Below, one piece after another: positions 54,558 to 64,000 of a DNA stretch of 64,000 nt (the first letter of the stretch is position 1; each line of letters begins with the position of its first letter). The stretch is taken from contig NZ_QOCW01000005.1 of assembly GCF_003318295.1 (NCBI RefSeq), forward strand, positions 124,001-188,000, written 5' to 3'. A program made the position numbers and the translations under genes. Source of the DNA: Bacillus taeanensis (GTDB lineage Bacteria > Bacillota > Bacilli > Bacillales > UBA6769). Below the pieces are notes generated by a model that searched no databases, was not told the origin of the DNA, and saw only the letters and a program-made list of their open reading frames with translations.

Positions 54558-55226
54558 TTAAAAAGCATCAATTTTTACATTTTCATCTATAAGTAAAAAG
54601 GGCGCTGTACATTTTTTTATATCTTCTACTGTATAACCTTTTGCTGTTTCAATAAGCTTGAGCCCTTTCTCAGTTACATCAATCACTGCACGATCGGTAA
54701 TAATTCTATTTACAACCCTTTTTCCTGTTAAAGGTAACGTGCATTCGTTTAAAATTTTTGATTCGCCGTTTTTATTCACATGCTCCATAATAACGATAAT
54801 CTTCTTTGCACCATGAACAAGATCCATTGCACCACCCATTCCTTTAATCATCTTTCCAGGAATCATCCAGTTTGCAAGATCTCCATTCTTCGAGACTTCC
54901 ATTCCTCCTAATATCGCAACATCAATATGGCCGCCGCGAATCATCGCAAACGATTCAGCGCTGTTAAAATAAGCTGCACCTTTAGATGCCGTCACCGTTT
55001 CTTTACCAGCATTTATTAAATCAGGGTCTACTTCCGCTTCAGTTGGATATGGACCAATGCCTAATAACCCATTTTCAGATTGCAGCACAATTGTTTTATT
55101 TTGAGAAATATAATTTGCAACAAGAGTCGGCATTCCAATCCCTAAATTCACATATGCACCATCAATAATTTCTTTCTCTGCACGTCTAGCGATCTTTTCT
55201 CTTATTTCAGCTTTATTTTTCTTCAC
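54558..55226 (-). CDS. scoB: 3-oxoacid CoA-transferase subunit B (ScoB type)
   Basis: 222 residues. [15 protein letters not shown] and the catalytic-glutamate region [14 protein letters not shown] (near 51-65) mark the beta subunit, which carries the covalent glutamyl-CoA. [31 protein letters not shown] follows. Transfers CoA from succinyl-CoA or acetyl-CoA to acetoacetate-like acids. 15 nt after scoA. Confidence 0.9.
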   Translation of the reverse strand: MKKNKAEIREKIARRAEKEIIDGAYVNLGIGMPTLVANYISQNKTIVLQSENGLLGIGPYPTEAEVDPDLINAGKETVTASKGAAYFNSAESFAMIRGGHIDVAILGGMEVSKNGDLANWMIPGKMIKGMGGAMDLVHGAKKIIVIMEHVNKNGESKILNECTLPLTGKRVVNRIITDRAVIDVTEKGLKLIETAKGYTVEDIKKCTAPFLLIDENVKIDAF

Positions 55227-55241
55227 TTTCCGTCAGCTCCC

Positions 55242-55931
55242 TTACTTACGAGTTGTTAAACGCTCAATACGCTTCTCTTGTTTTCCAACAATCATTTTTT
55301 GAACGTAAATACTTGGTGTATGTATTTGATCGGGATCTAATTCACCTGACTCATAAAGTTCTTCCACTTCAGCAATCGTGACTTTTCCAGCTGCTGCAAT
55401 CATCGGATTAAAATTTCTAGCTGTTTTGTTATAAATTAAATTGCCCATCTTATCTCCTTTTTGCGCACGAACAAGACTAAAATCAGCAGTTAATGCTTCT
55501 TCTAATAAATATTCTTTTCCATTAAATATTCTTGTTTCTTTTCCTTCGGCAATCGGTGTGCCAACGCCTGCCGGGGTGTAAAAAGCTGGAATACCCGCCC
55601 CTCCTGCACGAATTTTTTCTGCCAATGTACCTTGTGGAGTAAGTTCTACTTCTAATTCACCTGAAAGCACTTGACGTTCAAATTCTTTATTTTCTCCTAC
55701 ATAAGATCCTATCATTTTCTTAATTTGTTTATTCTTTAATAGTAACCCTAATCCCCAGTCATCCACACCACAGTTATTTGAAATCACTGTTAAATCTTTA
55801 ACTCCTGTTTCTACCATTGCTTTAATTAAATTTTCAGGAATACCTACTAACCCAAACCCGCCTGCCATTATTGTCGCTCCGTCATATATATCCTTTACAG
55901 CTTCTTCAAACGAAGTAAGAATTGGCTTCAT
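55242..55931 (-). CDS. scoA: 3-oxoacid CoA-transferase subunit A (ScoA type)
   Basis: 229 residues from [11 protein letters not shown] at ATG 55931 behind GGGAGGGGAG; an open frame to 56078 overlaps the neighbouring thiolase and is not used. [14 protein letters not shown] near 26-39 is the CoA-binding GxGGF-type loop. [15 protein letters not shown] follows. Partner of ScoB. It starts the three-gene cluster. Confidence 0.9.
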   Translation of the reverse strand: MKPILTSFEEAVKDIYDGATIMAGGFGLVGIPENLIKAMVETGVKDLTVISNNCGVDDWGLGLLLKNKQIKKMIGSYVGENKEFERQVLSGELEVELTPQGTLAEKIRAGGAGIPAFYTPAGVGTPIAEGKETRIFNGKEYLLEEALTADFSLVRAQKGDKMGNLIYNKTARNFNPMIAAAGKVTIAEVEELYESGELDPDQIHTPSIYVQKMIVGKQEKRIERLTTRK

Positions 55932-55976
55932 TTTTGTCTCCCCTCCCATAAATAAAACGTTTACATTATGGTTATT

Positions 55977-56018
55977 TAAAAACAGCTCTATTATGACATC
56001 ATAATAGAGCTGTTTTTT
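55977..56018 (-). terminator. Terminator after the second thiolase
   Basis: AACAGCTCTATTATGA / TCATAATAGAGCTGTT hairpin with a U-run on the minus strand. Separates the thiolase gene from scoAB. Confidence 0.85.
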
Positions 56019-56029
56019 CAGTAAAACTA

Positions 56030-57217
56030 TTAACCGCGTTCTACAATTGTTGCTACCCCTTGACCGCCGCCGATACAAAGTGTCGCAAGACCGTAACGCT
56101 CATCTCTGCGTTTAAGTTCATGTAATAATGTTACTAAAACACGTGTACCACTTGCACCAATTGGGTGACCAAGTGCAATCGCACCACCATTCACATTTAA
56201 AATCTCCTCATTAATCTCTAAATCTTTCCCAACTGCTACAGCTTGAGCTGCGAACGCTTCGTTTGCTTCAATTAGGTTAAGGTCAGACATTGAAATGCCA
56301 GCTTTTTCTAAAGCTTTTTTCGTTGCTGGAACAGGACCGATACCCATAATGCTTGGATCAACACCAGCACTTGCATTTCCACGAAGAGTTGCTAATGGCT
56401 CAATACCTAGCTCTTCTGCTTTCTTCTTACTCATTACAATTACTGCTGCAGCACCATCGTTAATACCTGAAGAGTTTGCTGCTGTTACGATGCCATCCTT
56501 TTTAAATGCCGGACGAAGTTTTGCAAGCTTGTCTGCTGTTGAGCCTGGCTTTGGATGCTCATCTTTATCAAATACAATAGGATCACCTTTACGCTGCGGG
56601 ATTTCCACAGGAACGATTTCATCAGCAAATTTACCTGCCTCAATTGCCGCTGCAGCTCTTTCTTGACTGCGTGCTGCAAAAGCATCAAGCTCTTCACGAT
56701 TTAACTCATATTCCGAGCAAATGTTTTCTGCTGTAATTCCCATATGGTAATCGTTGAATGCGCACCATAATCCATCACGAATCATGCTGTCAACCACTTT
56801 TTGGTCGCCCATACGGAATCCATCACGTGCTTTTTCAAGTAAGTATGGTGCTTGACTCATATTTTCCATACCGCCTGCCACAACAATATCACTATCTCCA
56901 ACAAGAATAGACTGTGCTGCTAAATGAACTGCCTTTAAACCTGAACCACACACTTTATTTATTGTTAAAGCAGGAACTTCTTGAGGAATGCCAGCTTGAA
57001 TGGACGCTTGTCTTGCAGGGTTTTGTCCTAAACCTGCTTGTAATACGTTCCCCATAATTACTTCATCAACTTGCTCTGCTGAAAGACCCGCTTTCTCTAA
57101 TGCCGATTTAATAACAAGAGCTCCTAGTTTTGTTGCAGAGATATCTTTTAAACTTCCAGCAAAAGCCCCGATTGGTGTACGCACTGCACTTACAATTACT
57201 ACTTCGTTCTGTGACAT
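56030..57217 (-). CDS. Acetyl-CoA acetyltransferase (thiolase)
   Basis: 395 residues. Active-site Cys in [16 protein letters not shown] (near 88), His in [15 protein letters not shown] and Cys in [11 protein letters not shown]. Condenses or splits acetoacetyl-CoA. Monocistronic: terminator after, 290 nt of AT-rich promoter region before. In that interval (57,218-57,459) I see only AT-rich DNA without an obvious gene. Confidence 0.9.
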   Translation of the reverse strand: MSQNEVVIVSAVRTPIGAFAGSLKDISATKLGALVIKSALEKAGLSAEQVDEVIMGNVLQAGLGQNPARQASIQAGIPQEVPALTINKVCGSGLKAVHLAAQSILVGDSDIVVAGGMENMSQAPYLLEKARDGFRMGDQKVVDSMIRDGLWCAFNDYHMGITAENICSEYELNREELDAFAARSQERAAAAIEAGKFADEIVPVEIPQRKGDPIVFDKDEHPKPGSTADKLAKLRPAFKKDGIVTAANSSGINDGAAAVIVMSKKKAEELGIEPLATLRGNASAGVDPSIMGIGPVPATKKALEKAGISMSDLNLIEANEAFAAQAVAVGKDLEINEEILNVNGGAIALGHPIGASGTRVLVTLLHELKRRDERYGLATLCIGGGQGVATIVERG

Positions 57218-57459
57218 TTGTAAAGCCTCCTATTTATTAAAAAATATGTACGCAAATACTATTCGTTCTTTTTCCTCAAAATCCTTGTTTATTTTTTAAA
57301 ATTTACTGTTTTTTTTATATTTTTTAAGTTTTAATAAGATTCTTTACAATTTTAGATAATATTCTACAAAATACTACAATAAAAATTTCTTTTTACGACA
57401 TTTTCCTATATTTATCTCTTGTTCAGCGTCAACCTTTCTACACTTCTATCCAATTCTTT

Positions 57460-57503
57460 AAAAAGCCGCAAATCTTTTCATATGAAAAGATTTGCGGCTT
57501 TTT
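57460..57503 (-). terminator. 44-bp perfect palindrome, terminator after yqkB
   Basis: AAAAAGCCGCAAATCTTTTC-AT with its exact complement, arms of 22 bp, 6 nt before the yqkB stop on the minus strand. T-run on both strands. Confidence 0.85.
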
Positions 57504-57509
57504 TAGATG

Positions 57510-57836
57510 CTAATATTTATCTACGAAAGTCATTCTTGGATTGATCATTTGATTTGGACTTTTTAGTTGAAATAGCTGATATTGTTCTTTAAAATCAATT
57601 TTTAACTCCTCATCAAAAAACACTTCTTTTCCTTTTTGCATTAAAACAGGCTTATAATTTGATGAAAGAATGACTTCATCTTCCGCCGGTTTTTCAACAA
57701 ACCATAAAAACGATACTCCATTAACAACACAACCACAGCCATCTGTATCATAATATATTTTAAGATACCCATTAGGGTCACGTGTAAAATAAGGTTCAAG
57801 TTTATGAATTGCCGCTTCAGTAAATGTAATATTCAT
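57510..57836 (-). CDS. yqkB: HesB/IscA-like iron-sulfur protein YqkB
   Basis: 108 residues. Family fold with TEAAIHKLEPYF at the start and the two cysteines of DTDGCGCVVNG (near 31-41); the third, C-terminal cysteine of typical A-type carriers is absent, as in the YqkB subfamily. Likely iron-sulfur cluster related; not proven. GAGAGGG-type ribosome site. Confidence 0.75.
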   Translation of the reverse strand: MNITFTEAAIHKLEPYFTRDPNGYLKIYYDTDGCGCVVNGVSFLWFVEKPAEDEVILSSNYKPVLMQKGKEVFFDEELKIDFKEQYQLFQLKSPNQMINPRMTFVDKY

Positions 57837-57997
57837 CTCTTTCTCTCCCTTTCTCTTTATGCATTCTAGTCTATTTGATTATAAAAGGTTTGCATTATAT
57901 TTGCACATTATTCGTTTTTATAGTTTAATCACATCAGGAGATTTTTACAGTCTCTTTATTATATGACGAAAACAATTCATTTAGGGGTGTTACATTT

Positions 57998-58312
57998 ATG
58001 AAAACAGTTGAATCAAAAGAACAATTTGCTGGTATGATCGAAAGTAAACAGAAAACAATCGTGAAATTTGAGGCGGATTGGTGTCCTGATTGTAAACGTC
58101 TCGATATGTTTATTGGACCTATTATCGAAGAACATAGTGATAAAGAATGGGCACAAATTGATCGTGATCAATTTCCAGAGTTTGCTGAAAAATACGAAGT
58201 CATGGGTATTCCAAGTTTACTCGTTTTTCAAAATGGAGAAAAAGTTGCTCATTTACATAGTGCAAATGCAAAAACTCCTGAACAAGTACAAGATTTCTTA
58301 AAAGACGTTTAA
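57998..58312 (+). CDS. Thioredoxin-like protein with WCPDC motif
   Basis: 104 residues. VKFEADWCPDCKRLDMFIGP (near 24-43) holds the redox pair Cys-Pro-Asp-Cys, and GIPSLLVFQNGEKV includes the cis-Pro. No signal peptide, so cytoplasmic. A YtpP/YusE-like thioredoxin; the substrate is unknown. It has its own terminator right behind. Confidence 0.85.
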   Translation: MKTVESKEQFAGMIESKQKTIVKFEADWCPDCKRLDMFIGPIIEEHSDKEWAQIDRDQFPEFAEKYEVMGIPSLLVFQNGEKVAHLHSANAKTPEQVQDFLKDV

Positions 58313-58325
58313 AAAATCTTGTAAT

Positions 58326-58369
58326 AAAAAACGAACACATCATTTTGTAAAATGATGTGTTCGTTTTTT
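58326..58369. terminator. Bidirectional terminator between convergent genes
   Basis: 21-bp arms: AAAAAACGAACACATCATTTT and complement around GT, U-runs on both strands. Confidence 0.88.
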
Positions 58370-58387
58370 ATTATCGTATACTATTTT

Positions 58388-59473
58388 TTATTGATATGGC
58401 TTTATAAAACGTTTATCAATTTTATTTTTTAACAGCCATGCCCATTTCCCATGAAAAGCCCTTCCTTTGTACAATAAAAATCCTTCTCTGTTTCCTATTG
58501 ATAAAATCGATAAAAAATCTTTCTGCGGCTTAAAATATTCACCAGCTCCATCTGTTAAAAAACCTTTAATATTACGATATAAAACGGGTGCTTCTCTTAC
58601 AGCATACACTCCAGTTTTGGGTAGAGACGGATAATTGTTTAATGCTGCACAATCACCTGTCCCAAATATAGATGGATATTTTTTTACCTGCAGCGTATTT
58701 TCAACTAGTAAATAACCATTTTCGTCAGTAGGCAGATTGGAAACTTGAAATATCTTCGGGGCTTTTGGTCCTGCTAGCCAAAGCACTTCATCATATAAAA
58801 TTGCTTCACCACCTGCTGCATGCAGATGCTTTTCTGTAACTTTGTTAATTTTTTTATTTGTAAGCAGGCGAACACCTTTTTCTTTAACAAGTTTTGTAAT
58901 TTTGTTTACTGTCTGATTTTGTTCTTCAGGCAGCAGCTCTGAACTGCTAACAAGTGTGATTGAACCATTGATTTTATTATGCTTTCGATAAGCTGCAAGA
59001 GACAAGCTAATTTCCACACCTGCCGCCCCTCCACCTACTACTACAATATTTTCTTTTTCACGAATGTGTTTAATCGTCTCAGAAAATTGATAATTAGGCT
59101 TTACACACTTTACATGTTCTAACACACCTTGTAAATCTGTACCCGCTGTTAATGAACCAATATCAAATGAAAGCACATCATACGTTAAAACATCCCCCAA
59201 AGTAGTTAACACCATTTTTTGCTCTGGATCTACTGAAAGGACAGCAGCTTCTATCCAGTTTACAGCAGCTTTCTCAGCAAGTTTCTTTAAATCTATTCTT
59301 ATTTCTTCTTCTGAATATAGTCCTTCTGTAAACCCTGAAAACATTCCTGAATAATAGTGAAACCGGCTTGGGGAGATTAAGGTAATTTCTGTATTTACAA
59401 GCGATTCTTTTTCAAGCATCTTTATAATATGTAAATGGGCATGCCCACCCCCAACTAACAACAGTTTCTTCAT
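58388..59473 (-). CDS. NAD(P)/FAD-dependent pyridine nucleotide-disulfide oxidoreductase
   Basis: 361 residues. Two Rossmann motifs: LLVGGGHAHLHII near residue 5-17 for FAD and IVVVGGGAAGVEISLSLAAY near 145-164 for NAD(P)H. TGDCAALNNYPSLPKTGVYA near 292 is the C-terminal FAD motif. No CxxxxC redox pair, so Ndh-type or SelD-associated oxidoreductase rather than glutathione reductase type. Substrate unknown. Confidence 0.82.
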   Translation of the reverse strand: MKKLLLVGGGHAHLHIIKMLEKESLVNTEITLISPSRFHYYSGMFSGFTEGLYSEEEIRIDLKKLAEKAAVNWIEAAVLSVDPEQKMVLTTLGDVLTYDVLSFDIGSLTAGTDLQGVLEHVKCVKPNYQFSETIKHIREKENIVVVGGGAAGVEISLSLAAYRKHNKINGSITLVSSSELLPEEQNQTVNKITKLVKEKGVRLLTNKKINKVTEKHLHAAGGEAILYDEVLWLAGPKAPKIFQVSNLPTDENGYLLVENTLQVKKYPSIFGTGDCAALNNYPSLPKTGVYAVREAPVLYRNIKGFLTDGAGEYFKPQKDFLSILSIGNREGFLLYKGRAFHGKWAWLLKNKIDKRFIKPYQ

Positions 59474-59669
59474 TTATTAAAATCCCCTTTACGTTATTAA
59501 CTTATATAAACCATATCAAAACAACTTTCTCTTGACTATTTTACAGCTTTACTTGTTTTAAGGAATTAAGTATTAAAATAAGGAAGCAGAAAACTTTGGA
59601 TGTTTTCCGCTTTCTCATCATTCCTATATGCTAAAATGATGATTACCACATGGGAAAGGATTCTTTAAA

Positions 59670-59864
59670 ATGAATAAAAGCTTAATTAAAAAAATGCTTA
59701 TAAATTGTTTAACCGATTATTTTGGAGCACCAGAAGCTATTCCGCTCACCGCTATAGAATATGACCTTCTTATCGATAAAATAAAAACCCAGTATACTCA
59801 TGCAAACAAAGAAGCCTTATATATTATTATTCAAGATGTTGTTTACGATTATATTACAAAATAA
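59670..59864 (+). CDS. yqzH: YqzH-like small protein (64 aa)
   Basis: 64 residues, helical; ends in LYIIIQDVVYDYITK. Resembles the YqzH family of Bacillus from memory. GGGAAAGG ribosome site, no membrane segment. It lies between the oxidoreductase and topB on the opposite strand. Function unknown. Confidence 0.6.
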   Translation: MNKSLIKKMLINCLTDYFGAPEAIPLTAIEYDLLIDKIKTQYTHANKEALYIIIQDVVYDYITK

Positions 59865-59879
59865 CAACAAATCATTCAT

Positions 59880-62060
59880 TTAATGCTGCTGCGAAGGAAA
59901 TGAGAAGGAAATCTTTTTTTCTTTCTCCTCCCATTGAAGGGCAGCATCAAAAGTACGGTCACCTTTCTTAAAACCTTTAATCATATTTGTCCTTCCATCT
60001 TTTAGTAATTTTTTAACGTTTGTTTGTGAGATGGTTTTACTTAATATTTTTTTTGATATTGTAAAATCGCAGTTTGTTTTCCCATAGTTTGAACAACCGT
60101 AAAATTTCCCTTTATCGATCACTTCGCCACCACACTTTTTACAAGAACCGACTACTTTCGGCTCGAAATTCTTTTCATTTTTAGAACGGCTTGACTTCTT
60201 TTTCACTTCTTCTATATCAATATTAGAAAAATTCCATATTTCTGACTGTTTAACAGCATCCGTAATAATTTTTTCTGATAATTTACGAGCCTGCTCCATA
60301 AATACGCGGGCTGAAGCTGTACCTTGACCGATTTCTTTAAGGCGTTTTTCCCATTTCGCCGTCATTTCAGGGGAAGCAAGAATTTGCTCGCCAATCGCTT
60401 CAATTAATAAAAGCCCTTTTTGAGTTGGACGAACTTGATTTTTTTCTACATCAATGTACTTTCGCTCTTTTAACATCGTAATAATGCCAGCGCGTGTCGC
60501 TTCCGTTCCTAACCCTTCTGTTTCTTTCATCACTTTCTCTAATTCTCCATTTTCTAAATGCTTACCTGCTGTTTTCATTAATGTGATAAGCTGACCTTCT
60601 GTGTAACGTTTTGGAGGCTGCGTTTTCCCTTCTTTCACCCGGACATCTTCCACTTTTCCTTGTTCGCCTTCTGAAACAAGCGGTAAGATTATTTCCCCGT
60701 CTTCCTTGTCAGACGGTGCAAACAATACTTTACGCCAACCTTCTTGAATTTGCTGCTTTCCTTTTGAAATAAATTCAGCGCGGCTGTCAACAAGCGTTTC
60801 AATCGTTGTATAATCAAATATCGCTTGATTATAATGGGCTGCAATTAAACGTCTTACTACAAGATCATAAATTTTATTTTCATCTGCAGATAGTTTTTTT
60901 GGATCTGTCACCTGTTCCGTCGGAATAATCGCATAATGATCAGTTACCTTCTTTTCGTTTACAAAACGCTTGTTATGAATAAGAGACGAATTTGGAATAG
61001 GGAAATAAGTTTTATAATCATCGAACTGACTTAACTTATTTAAAATGCTGGGAAAACTTTCTGCCTCTCCTTTTGTAACAAAGCTGGAGTCAGATCTTGG
61101 ATAAGAAATAATTCCTTTCACATAAAGTTTTTGAGCAATATCTAATGTTTTTTTAGGCGAAAATTTAAATACTTTATTTGCTGTTGCTTGAAGCGATGAT
61201 AAATTAAACAAAAAAGGTGGTTGAAATTCCTTACGCTCTTTCTCAATCCTTTTCACAACCGCAGGCTTGCCTTCACAAAACTTTGCAATTGCCTCTGCCA
61301 TGGCTTTATCATGCGTACGAGTTTCTCCATCTTTTTGCCATTTACCTTCATACTTTTTTCCTTCGATATCAAATTTAGCAATGATTTCCCAAAATGGTTC
61401 AGACTTAAATTTTTCAATTTCTTTTTCTCGTTTTACCACAAGAGCCAGTGTCGGTGTTTGAACTCGTCCAGCTGAAAATACATCCGAAATTCCTTTTTGT
61501 TGAAGAAGAAGTGTATACACTCTCGATGCATTCATCCCTACAACCCAATCTGCACAAGCACGACTATACGCTTCATAGTAAAGATTTCTCGTTTCCGATT
61601 CATGAAGCAAATTTTCAAATCCCTCTTTTACAGCATTTTCTGTTAAAGAAGAAATCCATAAACGTTTCATTGATTTTTTTACCCGGCATTGTTCAATAAT
61701 TGTGCGAACAATTAATTCTCCTTCACGTCCGGCATCACCTGCTATAATAATCTCAGACACTTCTGAACGATTGAGAAGATCCTTAATTACTTGAAACTGC
61801 TTTGCTTTTGTACGTGTTACCTTATATTTAAACTTATCTGGAATAATTGGAAGCGTTTCTACTGACCACTTTTTCCAACTCTTATTATATTCTTCAGGAG
61901 ACACCAGCTCACAAATATGCCCCACTGCCCATGTCACATATGCACCTTTAGGAAATAACGGATGTGGCTGAACTTCTAAATAACCATTTCTTTTTTTTGC
62001 TGAAAAAGGTGCCGCTAATTTCACACCTTGGTCTGGTTTCTCTGCTATAATTACTTTCAT
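59880..62060 (-). CDS. topB: DNA topoisomerase III TopB
   Basis: 726 residues, type IA topoisomerase. Toprim acid residues in IIAGDAGREGELIVRTIIE near 100-118, active-site Tyr in GIISYPRSDSSFVTK near 312, and LGTEATRAGIITMLKERKYI near 500. One zinc-binding domain CKKCGGEVIDKGKFYGC follows at about 635. Relaxes and decatenates DNA. Bacillus topB also ends in a similar zinc region. Sits 9 nt after yqjQ and may be co-transcribed with it. Confidence 0.94.
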   Translation of the reverse strand: MKVIIAEKPDQGVKLAAPFSAKKRNGYLEVQPHPLFPKGAYVTWAVGHICELVSPEEYNKSWKKWSVETLPIIPDKFKYKVTRTKAKQFQVIKDLLNRSEVSEIIIAGDAGREGELIVRTIIEQCRVKKSMKRLWISSLTENAVKEGFENLLHESETRNLYYEAYSRACADWVVGMNASRVYTLLLQQKGISDVFSAGRVQTPTLALVVKREKEIEKFKSEPFWEIIAKFDIEGKKYEGKWQKDGETRTHDKAMAEAIAKFCEGKPAVVKRIEKERKEFQPPFLFNLSSLQATANKVFKFSPKKTLDIAQKLYVKGIISYPRSDSSFVTKGEAESFPSILNKLSQFDDYKTYFPIPNSSLIHNKRFVNEKKVTDHYAIIPTEQVTDPKKLSADENKIYDLVVRRLIAAHYNQAIFDYTTIETLVDSRAEFISKGKQQIQEGWRKVLFAPSDKEDGEIILPLVSEGEQGKVEDVRVKEGKTQPPKRYTEGQLITLMKTAGKHLENGELEKVMKETEGLGTEATRAGIITMLKERKYIDVEKNQVRPTQKGLLLIEAIGEQILASPEMTAKWEKRLKEIGQGTASARVFMEQARKLSEKIITDAVKQSEIWNFSNIDIEEVKKKSSRSKNEKNFEPKVVGSCKKCGGEVIDKGKFYGCSNYGKTNCDFTISKKILSKTISQTNVKKLLKDGRTNMIKGFKKGDRTFDAALQWEEKEKKISFSFPSQQH

Positions 62061-62068
62061 ATGATCAC

Positions 62069-62869
62069 CTATTTCTTATAAAATGCCTGACCTGCTACTT
62101 TTTCAACAACGCTGGGCATTAATTGATACAACTTACTTCCTGCTTCCATCCATTTCGGAAGGTTTATTTCTCGTTTTGGTTTTTCAATTGTTTTAACAAT
62201 CTCTCTTGCCACCACTGCTGGAGAAAGCATATACTTTTCAATATTTTTCATATAACTTCCTGATTGATCAGCAATTTCAAAAAATGAAGTTTTCATAGGA
62301 CCTGGATTAACAGTTGTCACAAAAATATTTGTTTTCTTTAACTCCAGCCTTAAACTGTTTGAAAACCCTAATACTGCATGTTTTGAAGCAGCATAACCGC
62401 TTGATTTTGGGGTAGCAAGCTTCCCTGCTTGTGAAGAAATATTAATGATATGACCTTTATTTTGAGCAATCATCTTTGGCAGTACCTGCTTTGTACAATA
62501 CATCATACCAAAAACGTTTACTTGAAACATATTTTCAATATCTTTTAATTTTGCATCTTTAAACATATCAAAAATTCCAAATCCAGCATTATTAATTAAT
62601 ACGTCAATATGAGGAAATTTCTCATCAATATTTTTAAACACCCTGTGTACATCTTCATAGTTTCCTATATCCCCAATATAAATAGGTGCCTCTATATTTG
62701 TTTGATCTTTAATTTCTTGCTGCACTTCTTTTAATTTTTCCGCCGACCGCGCGATTAAAAGAGGGATCCCTTCAAAACGAGCAACATCGATCGCTATTTG
62801 CTTCCCCACTCCTCTTGAAGCTCCAGTAACAGCAACAATTTGGTTTTTTAACGAATGTTTGTTTCTCAT
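62069..62869 (-). CDS. yqjQ: Short-chain dehydrogenase/reductase (YqjQ family)
   Basis: 266 residues from ATG 62869, which has GGAG nine bases upstream; the frame is open to 62929. NAD(P) motif VTGASRGVGKQIA near 11-23, NNAGFG near 88, and active-site Ser/Tyr/Lys in HIINISSQAG and SGYAASKHAVL (near 155-165). Substrate unknown. Adjacent to proI as in B. subtilis. Confidence 0.85.
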   Translation of the reverse strand: MRNKHSLKNQIVAVTGASRGVGKQIAIDVARFEGIPLLIARSAEKLKEVQQEIKDQTNIEAPIYIGDIGNYEDVHRVFKNIDEKFPHIDVLINNAGFGIFDMFKDAKLKDIENMFQVNVFGMMYCTKQVLPKMIAQNKGHIINISSQAGKLATPKSSGYAASKHAVLGFSNSLRLELKKTNIFVTTVNPGPMKTSFFEIADQSGSYMKNIEKYMLSPAVVAREIVKTIEKPKREINLPKWMEAGSKLYQLMPSVVEKVAGQAFYKK

Positions 62870-63060
62870 CCTCTTTTCACTCCATTTCTTTATTGTCAAT
62901 TCTCTATGAATAAAATTAAAACTGGTCAATTACTCTTCCTTAATATTTTTAAAATTTAAAAATTAAGTTGACATCTTATTACCTGCTGCTGCATAATTAC
63001 TTAAAATAAATAATAATTCATAAACTCAGCTTTGAAAGGAATAGTAAATCATTTTTTATG

Positions 63061-63225
63061 TAAAAGAGAGCGGAATTCATAGGCTGAAAAATTCCCCCAT
63101 ATTGAAAATGATTGAACCTACCCTGGAGCTGTTAGGAATAAACCTAACCGTTTTCCTGCGTTACAGGTCTAGAGCGGACATTTTATTTGAAATGAAATGT
63201 CAAAAAAGGTGGTACCACGGATTTA
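63061..63225 (+). promoter_or_regulatory. T-box riboswitch, proline type, upstream of proI
   Basis: Stem I region starts near 63061 with AGAGAG, the specifier loop GAACCTAC contains CCT (Pro) at 63117-63119, and the T-box motif AGGTGGTACCACGG lies at 63207-63220. The antiterminator competes with the terminator at 63226-63264. Uncharged tRNA-Pro stabilises the antiterminator. This accounts for most of the 62,870-63,334 gap. Confidence 0.92.
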
Positions 63226-63264
63226 AAACCCTTCCGTCCTTTAGGTAAAGGATGAAGGGTTTTA
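63226..63264 (+). terminator. T-box terminator of proI
   Basis: AAAACCCTTC...TCCTTT / AAAGGA...GAAGGGTTTTA hairpin followed by T-rich sequence. Confidence 0.88.
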
Positions 63265-63334
63265 TTGTATTTATCCTATTTAAGTATAGCATTCTTTCAA
63301 GCTCGACAGCTTAACTTTAATTAGAGGTGATTAT

Positions 63335-64000
63335 ATGATGTTTAAAAATGAAAAAGTTGTTTTTGTAGGGGCTGGATCTATGGCAGAAGCAATTATAGCC
63401 GGTGTTATTCAACAAAAACTTCTTTCCCCACAACAGATTTGGGTAACAAATAGAAGCAATGAGCAGCATCTCTTACATTTAAAAAATAAATACGGCATTC
63501 ACACAACTCTAGACAAAGAAGAAGCCCTAAAAAAAGCAGCAGTCATTGTACTAGCAATGAAACCGAAAGATGTAGTAGAAGGAACAGCAGCAATTCGACC
63601 TTATATAACGAATGAACAGCTTTTTATTTCTGTTCTTGCTGGAATCTCTACTTCCTTTCTTTCAGAGCTCCTCTTAGAAAAAGCACCGATTATTCGTGTA
63701 ATGCCTAATACTTCAGCAGCTGTTGGCTATTCTGCAACAGCAATGGCAAAAGGCAATCATACTAAAAATAGCCATTTAACTCTTGCAAAACAGCTTTTTG
63801 AAGCGATCGGCAGTGTCTCTATCGTAGAAGAAGAAGACTTACATGCTGTAACAGGCTTATCAGGAAGCGGACCTGCTTATGTTTATTACTTAGCTGAAGC
63901 AATGGAAATAGCAGCTGAACAAATTGGATTAAAGGAAGAAACAGCAAAAGAATTAATTATTCAAACCCTTCTCGGCGCAGCCAACATGTTAAAACATTCC
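63335..64000 (+). CDS. proI: Pyrroline-5-carboxylate reductase ProI, 3' end outside window
   Basis: 222 residues visible. Rossmann motif VVFVGAGSMAEAIIAG near residue 8-23, AVIVLAMKPKD-like stretch VIVLAMKPKDV near 70, RVMPNTSAAVGYSATAMA near 126, and GLSGSGPAYVYYLAEAM near 178. Makes proline from P5C. AGAGGTGA ribosome site before an ATGATG start. Behind a Pro T-box, so it is the biosynthetic enzyme. Frame is intact to the edge. Confidence 0.93.
   Translation, partial: MMFKNEKVVFVGAGSMAEAIIAGVIQQKLLSPQQIWVTNRSNEQHLLHLKNKYGIHTTLDKEEALKKAAVIVLAMKPKDVVEGTAAIRPYITNEQLFISVLAGISTSFLSELLLEKAPIIRVMPNTSAAVGYSATAMAKGNHTKNSHLTLAKQLFEAIGSVSIVEEEDLHAVTGLSGSGPAYVYYLAEAMEIAAEQIGLKEETAKELIIQTLLGAANMLKHS

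Overview
The window looks like chromosomal DNA of an endospore-forming member of the Bacillaceae (Bacillus sensu lato). It is AT-rich. Gene content and order follow the Bacillus subtilis dacF-spoIIA-spoVA-lysA, rib, scpAB-dacB-spmAB-rluB-res and xerD-fur-spoIIM-nudF-mciZ neighbourhoods. Most genes lie on the minus strand. I see no rRNA, tRNA, insertion sequence, prophage or CRISPR array.

Region 1 (1-13,070, minus strand) is the most unusual part. One probable transcription unit starts at about 12,988. It carries a sigma-A-type promoter, two NrdR-like boxes, a complete adenosylcobalamin riboswitch and an intrinsic terminator, followed by nrdA and nrdB (class I ribonucleotide reductase). The same strand then continues, with no terminator I can see, into corrinoid uptake (btuF, btuC, a btuD-cbiZ fusion) and lower-loop assembly/salvage (cbiB, cobD, cobU, cobQ, cobS, cobC). 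nrdA is split by an ORF-less group I intron of about 327 nt. P, Q, R and S elements, P1 with a U.G pair and the terminal G can all be read, and removing the intron restores one 751-residue frame.

Region 2 (13,071-26,645, minus) holds resE, resD, resC, resB and resA (redox sensing and cytochrome c maturation), rluB, spmB, spmA and dacB (spore cortex and core dehydration), bpsB/bpsA (type III polyketide lipids), ypuI, an unrecognised ORF, and scpB/scpA.

Region 3 (26,800-31,500, mainly plus) is an accessory island: two small unknown proteins, a DUF192 protein, and a reduced Tad/Flp pilus locus (Flp-like pilin, TadB, TadC, a half-length GT2-like protein and a TadE-like tail) without an ATPase or prepilin peptidase. 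It ends with ypuF and a structured intergenic repeat.

Region 4 (31,500-37,300, minus) is an FMN-riboswitch-controlled riboflavin operon (ribE, ribBA, ribH, a 33-codon membrane microprotein, ribT) that lacks ribD, followed by ppiB and lysA, the latter behind a lysine riboswitch.

Region 5 (37,356-50,107, minus) is sporulation and housekeeping: spoVAF/AEa/AEb/AD/AC/AB/AA, sigF-spoIIAB-spoIIAA, dacF, pupG-deoB, xerD, yqzK, fur and spoIIM.

Region 6 (50,325-64,000) has an EndoQ-family nuclease, nudF, the FtsZ inhibitor mciZ, an aldo/keto reductase, an acetoacetate/CoA-transferase and thiolase cluster, yqkB, a thioredoxin-like protein, an FAD oxidoreductase, yqzH, topB, yqjQ, and the start of proI behind a proline-type T-box leader.

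All family calls come from reading the translations and motifs. No database search was run.
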